Positions 5,949-9,340 of a DNA stretch of 9,340 bases are shown in pieces (the stretch's first letter is position 1; every line of letters starts with the position of its first letter). Below the pieces are notes generated by a model. It did not search any database. It had not been told where the DNA came from and was given only the letters and a program-made list of their open reading frames with translations. The position numbers and the translations under genes are program-made. Origin of the DNA: DATELY01 sp040513115 (lineage in GTDB: Bacteria; Pseudomonadota; Gammaproteobacteria; Steroidobacterales; Steroidobacteraceae); contig JBEVDW010000188.1 of assembly GCA_040513115.1 (NCBI GenBank), positions 1 to 9,340 of the forward strand, given 5' to 3'.

Positions 5949-7700
5949 TTAGCGATTCGCTTCCCGCAACTGCGGCTCGGGGGTCACCCGCGTGAGCACG
6001 AGCTTGCGCGTGTGGTGCCGTTCCACTCCGGAATGGACGCAGACGGTCACGACCGTGGCGTGTGGCAGCTCACGATGCAGGGCGTCCATGAACGCGCCTT
6101 CCTCTTCCTTGTTGAGAACGTCGGGTGCCTCCTCGATGAAGACCCACTCCGGCCGATGCAGGAACATGCGCGCGAACGCCGCGCGCTGCTGCATGCGCAC
6201 GGTGAGCAGACGATCCCACGCTCCCGTTTCGTCCAGACGCGGCACGAGTGCGCCGGCGCCGGCGCGCTCGAGCGCGGCGTGGAACTCGCGTGGCTTGAAC
6301 TCGTCGGACATTCGCGGGTAGCTCAGCGCGTCGCGCAGCGTACCTCCGGGCAGGAAAGGCCGCTGAGGCAGGAACTCCATACGCTCCGTTGGCGGTAACG
6401 CCACTTCTCCGCGACCCCAGGACCACAGACCTGCGAAGATCCTGAACAGCGCATTTGCCAGCGTTGAATCCCCGGTAATGAGCACGCGCTCGCCGCGATG
6501 GATCTCGGCGTTGAAATGCTGCAGCAGCAACTGGCCATCGGGACTCGAGATCGAGAGATCTCGAATCGAAATGGCTGGGGTCTTGGATTGCGTGACGTCG
6601 ATGCGATGCTCGTCCGGCGTGGCTGCACTCGTTTCCAAGCGTTTCAGATCCAGATACAGCGACAGCACACGATCGGCCGATGCGCGGCACTTCGCGATAT
6701 CACCCAGACTATCGATCGGCCACGACAAGGCGCCCGTGAGCCTCTGAAATGCTTGTGCCGCCTGCATCAACACGCCCAGCGTCATGGCACCGGCGATGTA
6801 CTGGGGTGCTGCAACGAGGATCGGAAACAGAGGTAGCAACGTGCCATAGCCAGTCGAGAACGAAACGATCCAGAGATAGGCGACCGTTTGCCGATTCCAT
6901 CCCAGCGCCACGTCCTCCAACTGACGTCCCGAGTGACGCCGTTCGCTTTCCTCACCGTGCAGCAGTGCAATGGCCTCGGAGTTCTCACGCGCTTTCGCAA
7001 GCCCGAAGCGAAAGTTGGCTTCGGCGGTCTGCAATCGATTCGTCGACTTGATCAGCGGTCGGCCGAGCACACCGCCGAGCACGGCGCCTATGCCCGCATA
7101 CAAGAAAGCCAGCACGACGAGATAGCCGGGTACGGCCACCGAGGTACCGGGCAGGATCGCAGAGCCCGAAACACTCCACAGGATGTCGATGAACGTGCCG
7201 AGGATGACGATCGAGAACAGCAACGTATGTCCGAGTGCCACCGCCGTTTCGGTGGCAATGCGGATGTCCTCCGCGATACGGCCGTCGGGATTGTCGTGTT
7301 CACCGGGCGTGTAGAGCAGCTGGTAGTGCTGACCTTTGGTCATCCAGTTGCCGATCAGCTCCTGCGTCAGCCATTGGCGCCAGCCCACCTGCAGCCGTCG
7401 TTTCACATGCAGATGCAATCCGGTGATCACCATGGTCAGCGCGAAAAGGAGCGCGAACACGCCCACTTGCCGTAACAGCTCCGACATCAGACGCGCGTCC
7501 AGCGCATCGAACAAAGCGCGGTTCCAATAGTTCAGCCAGATCGCGAGAACCACCTGAGCGAGCGTCAGCGCGCCCAAGCCCAGCGCGAGATTGCGGGCTT
7601 TGCTCTTTTCGCTCGAGCGCCACCAGGCGGCAGCGAGCTGACCCAGTTGACCCAGCGTGTAGCGCGTGCCGGCGATTGTCTGCACGGAGATCGGCTTCAA
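5949..7700 (-). CDS. SbmA/BacA-YddA-type ABC transporter with degenerate nucleotide-binding domain
   Basis: About 583 aa from a TTG start. Residues 1-340 form an SbmA/BacA-like membrane domain with about six helices (near 35-57, 76-95, 155-175, 190-214, 273-297 and 299-317) and conserved blocks LNYWNRALFDAL, DNPDGRIAEDIR, EANFRFGLAKARENSEAIAL and LSWPIDSLGDIA. Residues 375-583 align with an ABC ATPase: the Q-loop (FLPQRPFLPGGTLRDALSYP) and the HRPEW block before Walker B are kept. However the P-loop reads ITGDSTLANALFR where the family has ITGxSGSGKSTLFR, the signature is LTVRMQQR where LSLGEQQR is usual, Walker B is WVFIEEAP instead of WLFLDEAT, and the H-loop region is VCVHSG instead of VGHR. 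The frame is intact, so ATP use is lost or altered without frameshift. The TTG at 7700 is chosen because a GGGAG site lies 8 bases upstream and it overlaps the M15 stop as TTGA; an ATG at 7787 would overlap that gene by 91 bases. The family moves peptides or B12-like compounds; the substrate here is unknown. Confidence 0.88.
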   Translation of the reverse strand: MKPISVQTIAGTRYTLGQLGQLAAAWWRSSEKSKARNLALGLGALTLAQVVLAIWLNYWNRALFDALDARLMSELLRQVGVFALLFALTMVITGLHLHVKRRLQVGWRQWLTQELIGNWMTKGQHYQLLYTPGEHDNPDGRIAEDIRIATETAVALGHTLLFSIVILGTFIDILWSVSGSAILPGTSVAVPGYLVVLAFLYAGIGAVLGGVLGRPLIKSTNRLQTAEANFRFGLAKARENSEAIALLHGEESERRHSGRQLEDVALGWNRQTVAYLWIVSFSTGYGTLLPLFPILVAAPQYIAGAMTLGVLMQAAQAFQRLTGALSWPIDSLGDIAKCRASADRVLSLYLDLKRLETSAATPDEHRIDVTQSKTPAISIRDLSISSPDGQLLLQHFNAEIHRGERVLITGDSTLANALFRIFAGLWSWGRGEVALPPTERMEFLPQRPFLPGGTLRDALSYPRMSDEFKPREFHAALERAGAGALVPRLDETGAWDRLLTVRMQQRAAFARMFLHRPEWVFIEEAPDVLNKEEEGAFMDALHRELPHATVVTVCVHSGVERHHTRKLVLTRVTPEPQLREANR

Positions 7701-8548
7701 CTTCCACTCTCCCGCGCAGGTGCGCGCTCGCGTTGAACTGGCTGAGAATCCGCGAGTGTCGCGTCGTTCGAATATTCGTAATGCCATGGCTCGTAGGGCG
7801 CCGCGAGCGGCCCCTGGAAGCGATCGCTACCCGCTGCAACCGCTGCTTTGAGCTTCTCAGCCCAACCTTGTCCGTCCCAGACGGATTTGACGACGCTCAT
7901 ATCCGTGCTCGCCACGATGCGATCGCCACGCAGGATGTGAAAGTCGAATGCGCGTGCCTGACCGTGGCGCGAGAGACCGGGTACAGCGAGCGGTGCTGCA
8001 GGGGTTGGCTGCCATGTCTGTAAGAAATGTCTGAAGCGCTCGACGTTCGTGGCAGTCGGCTCAGCGGCGTATTCTGATGAATTCAGCTCGCGTGTCGCGG
8101 CGCGCTCCAACGCCGCAGCTGTTGTGCCCACGCCGGGGTTCGTGTTCCAGCGCTGAATCTGAATGTCGAGGCTACGAACCTCCGTATTCACCTGCAGCGT
8201 GTAGCCCGGATTCATCTCGGCGAAGCGGCCGCGGATTCGATCCAGGTCCGCCAGTGCGAGCGCGCGCTCGCGCGAGTGCTGATACTGCTCAATCTGTGCT
8301 TGGGTCCAGCTCCAGCGATCGCCGAATTGCGTGCCACTCTTCAGGTAGCCGCGAATGGCGAGCAGTCGTCGTTCGTCCTGCGGCATTTGCGCGATTGCAG
8401 CCTGCGCGCGCGGATCGAGCTCACGGGCGGCTCGTTCAGCGTAGACGTCGAGTGGTGCAGCGTGCGCCTGCATGGCGATGAACCATACCCCTGCCCACAG
8501 TGCAATCCGTGAGGCGTGTCGCAGCTTGAGTTGTGGATGGAGATTCAA
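7697..8548 (-). CDS. Exported M15-family D-alanyl-D-alanine carboxypeptidase-like protein
   Basis: A 283-aa secreted zinc peptidase of the M15 (VanY/DacB-like) family. Residues 1-30 are a signal peptide: basic start, hydrophobic core IALWAGVWFIAM and cleavage after AHA. Residues 35-180 are a helical region I do not recognise as a named domain. The catalytic region has the first zinc motif SRHGQARAFDF (H195 and D202, matching SxHxxGxAxDF, with Ala instead of Gly in the middle) and the second EPWHYEY (E253 as general base, H256 as third zinc ligand). Such enzymes trim peptidoglycan stem peptides in the periplasm; the exact bond cut is not readable here. The start is TTG at 8548, which shares bases with the GFA stop (TTGA). 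The stop shares bases in the same way with the ABC gene start. The weak ribosome site before the TTG suggests translational coupling. Confidence 0.82.
   Translation of the reverse strand: MNLHPQLKLRHASRIALWAGVWFIAMQAHAAPLDVYAERAARELDPRAQAAIAQMPQDERRLLAIRGYLKSGTQFGDRWSWTQAQIEQYQHSRERALALADLDRIRGRFAEMNPGYTLQVNTEVRSLDIQIQRWNTNPGVGTTAAALERAATRELNSSEYAAEPTATNVERFRHFLQTWQPTPAAPLAVPGLSRHGQARAFDFHILRGDRIVASTDMSVVKSVWDGQGWAEKLKAAVAAGSDRFQGPLAAPYEPWHYEYSNDATLADSQPVQRERAPARESGS
7709..7713 (-). promoter_or_regulatory. Ribosome binding site that decides the TTG start of the ABC gene
   Basis: On the minus strand GGGAG stands 8 bases before TTG 7700-7698, inside the last codons of the M15 gene. It is the main reason for placing the ABC start at 7700 rather than at the ATG at 7787. 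Confidence 0.6.
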
Positions 8549-8892
8549 AAGCTGCGCCCGTCGACTGGTTTGATTTTGACCTGCGAGCGATCGAGATCCG
8601 GCAGGCAGCGAACGTTCACTGCTGCAATCGCATTGCCCTTCGGATCAGTACCCGAGGCAAATGGTGCGCAGCCGCACGTGGGACAGAAATGATGCTGGAT
8701 CACGTGCTTGTTGAATGTGTAGGTCGCCAGATCTGACGCAGAGGTTTTAAGCCGCAAGCGCTCGCGCGGCGCGAACCACAAAAGATAACCCTTGCGACTG
8801 CAATGGCTGCAGTTGCACTCGTTCACCTCCGCGATGTCGCCGTCCACTTCGAACGCAACGCGTCCGCAATGACAGCTGCCCTGATGAGTCAC
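8545..8892 (-). CDS. GFA (glutathione-dependent formaldehyde-activating)/CENP-V-fold zinc protein
   Basis: A 115-aa small cytoplasmic zinc protein of the GFA family. All seven expected cysteines are present: C7 and C9 (GSCHCG) with C70 and C73 (FCPTCG) for one zinc, and C26, C28 and C31 (ECNCSHC) for the second. The spacing matches that known for Paracoccus Gfa. Family members are reported to bind glutathione or to speed its reaction with formaldehyde, but most paralogues have no proven reaction, so the function here is open. The start is GTG at 8892, backed by a strong AGGAG six bases upstream; no ATG fits. It is the first gene of a three-gene minus-strand operon, with its TGA stop overlapping the TTG start of the M15 peptidase gene. 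Confidence 0.92.
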   Translation of the reverse strand: MTHQGSCHCGRVAFEVDGDIAEVNECNCSHCSRKGYLLWFAPRERLRLKTSASDLATYTFNKHVIQHHFCPTCGCAPFASGTDPKGNAIAAVNVRCLPDLDRSQVKIKPVDGRSF

Positions 8893-8898
8893 GTCGTG

Positions 8899-8903
8899 CT
8901 CCT
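8899..8903 (-). promoter_or_regulatory. Strong ribosome binding site for the GFA gene (GTG start)
   Basis: AGGAG on the minus strand, six bases before GTG 8892-8890. It fixes the non-ATG start and is the only strong ribosome site at the head of the operon. Confidence 0.7.
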
Positions 8904-8919
8904 GTCCAGCGAGTTCGGC

Positions 8920-8960
8920 CCGAGTGTAGTGCCCCGCCTACTCATAGGCGATTCACTCGG
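8920..8960. repeat. Two-tier inverted repeat (possible structured leader or operator)
   Basis: An inner perfect 6-bp stem with a 4-base loop (CGCCTA 8935-8940, CTCA, TAGGCG 8945-8950) sits inside an outer perfect 7-bp stem (CCGAGTG 8920-8926 with CACTCGG 8954-8960). It lies 28 bases upstream of the GFA GTG codon. It could fold in the leader of the operon mRNA or bind a dimeric regulator; neither is shown. Confidence 0.4.
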
Positions 8961-9088
8961 CAGAAACGATGAGACGAGGCCTGACGTTCCCGTACTGGTT
9001 CTGTGGGCATTCCCAGAAGGGGCAGTGAGGAACGAGGTTGCGCATGCGAACGTTGCCCTCGGAAGGCAGCGCAAAGGCAAGAGGAGAG

Positions 9089-9340
9089 ATGGCCGGAAAG
9101 TTATCCGTGTATCGGGCAAAACGCGACTTCTCCAGGACAGCAGAGCCGAGCGGCAAGCTGCCGGTCAAGCGGGCTTCGCGCTTGCGCTTCGTCATTCAGA
9201 AGCACGCCGCGCGTCGCCTGCATTTCGATTTGCGCCTGGAGCTTGATGGTGTGTTCAAGTCCTGGGCGGTGACGCGTGGCCCATCGCTGAACCCGAAGGA
9301 CAAGCGTCTCGCTGTCGAGGTGGAGGATCATCCACTCGAC
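9089..9340 (+). CDS. ligD: LigD-type ATP-dependent DNA ligase, N-terminal 3'-phosphoesterase domain (3' end outside window)
   Basis: The first 84 codons of a protein beginning with the phosphoesterase (PE) domain of LigD, which trims 3' ends during non-homologous end joining. The opening LSVYRAKRDFSRTAEPSG and the block FVIQKHAARRLHFDLRLELDG, KSWAVTRGP and VEDHPLD are typical. Residues H39, H45, D47, R49 and H81 correspond, with a constant offset of three, to the metal and catalytic residues H42, H48, D50, R52 and H84 known from Pseudomonas aeruginosa LigD, so the domain looks active. The ligase and polymerase domains would lie to the right and cannot be confirmed; a stand-alone PE protein is possible. 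The ATG at 9089 fits the family start and has GAGG (9081-9084) four bases upstream; an in-frame ATG at 9044 with GAGG (9034-9037) six bases upstream is the alternative. An in-frame stop at 9026 bounds the frame. Confidence 0.9.
   Translation, partial: MAGKLSVYRAKRDFSRTAEPSGKLPVKRASRLRFVIQKHAARRLHFDLRLELDGVFKSWAVTRGPSLNPKDKRLAVEVEDHPLD

Larger units (their letters stand above)
8893..9088. other. Divergent intergenic region between the GFA operon and ligD
   Basis: About 196 bases (151 if ligD starts at 9044) that must hold the promoters of both the minus-strand operon and the plus-strand ligD gene. I see a two-tier inverted repeat (8920-8960) and the ribosome sites, but no convincing -35/-10 pair on either strand. 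Short reading frames crossing it on the minus strand have no recognisable protein character and overlap ligD. Confidence 0.5.

Noticed and set aside
5944..5962. Possible terminator stem AAGCG/CGCTT between the convergent GH5 and ABC genes
   Set aside because: Only 5 bp with a 9-base loop, no T-run, and it lies partly in coding sequence.
7701..7787. ATG start at 7787 for the ABC protein
   Set aside because: It would overlap the M15 gene by 91 bases and add 29 Arg-rich residues antithetical to the family; the TTG at 7700 has a ribosome site and a TTGA junction.
8889..9195. Minus-strand reading frames of 76 and 80 aa near the ligD start, one with a Cys-Pro-Phe motif
   Set aside because: They overlap the ligD coding region and the divergent promoter area, have no good ribosome site that I can see and no recognisable fold; too weak to call.

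Overview
The window is about 9.3 kb of GC-rich bacterial chromosome, densely coded on both strands, with no insertion sequence, RNA gene, CRISPR array or prophage that I can see. The protein families (PotFGHI-type putrescine importer, YbdL-type aminotransferase, Mip/FkpA-like FKBP, a domain-only LON protein, LigD) fit a free-living proteobacterium. A gammaproteobacterium of the Steroidobacter/Xanthomonas kind is my best guess, but this rests on remembered similarity and not on a search.

Layout. (1) 3-2232, plus strand: the 3' end of potG followed by potH and potI, the ATPase end and both permeases of a putrescine ABC importer; potH and potI share an ATGA stop/start overlap. (2) 2257-2919, minus strand: a secreted FKBP-type prolyl isomerase, convergent with potI. 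(3) 3003-5941, plus strand: a methionine/kynurenine-type aminotransferase, a stand-alone LON substrate-binding-domain protein, and a GH5-family glucanase-like enzyme without a signal peptide. The first two each have a -10-like hexamer 6-7 bases before the ATG and no ribosome binding site, so both may be leaderless. (4) 8892-5949, minus strand: a tight three-gene operon of a GFA-family zinc protein, an exported M15-type peptidase and an SbmA/YddA-type ABC protein. Both junctions are TTGA overlaps in which a TTG start codon shares bases with the upstream TGA stop. (5) 9089 to the right edge, plus strand: the first 84 codons of a LigD-type protein, divergent from the operon, with all phosphoesterase residues covered by the window intact.

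The most unusual item is the ABC protein at 5949-7700. It is a full-length open frame with a well-kept SbmA/BacA-type membrane domain, but its nucleotide-binding domain has lost the Walker A P-loop lysine and the LSGGQ-type signature and has altered Walker B and H-loop positions. It looks like an ABC transporter that has lost or changed ATP use, an intermediate between YddA-type ABC exporters and the ATPase-less, proton-driven SbmA/BacA. Its coupling to a periplasmic cell-wall-type peptidase suggests, as inference only, a role in uptake or processing of peptides or peptidoglycan fragments.

No stretch longer than 300 bases lacks a gene. The longest gap, 8893-9088, is the divergent region before ligD and holds a two-tier inverted repeat.
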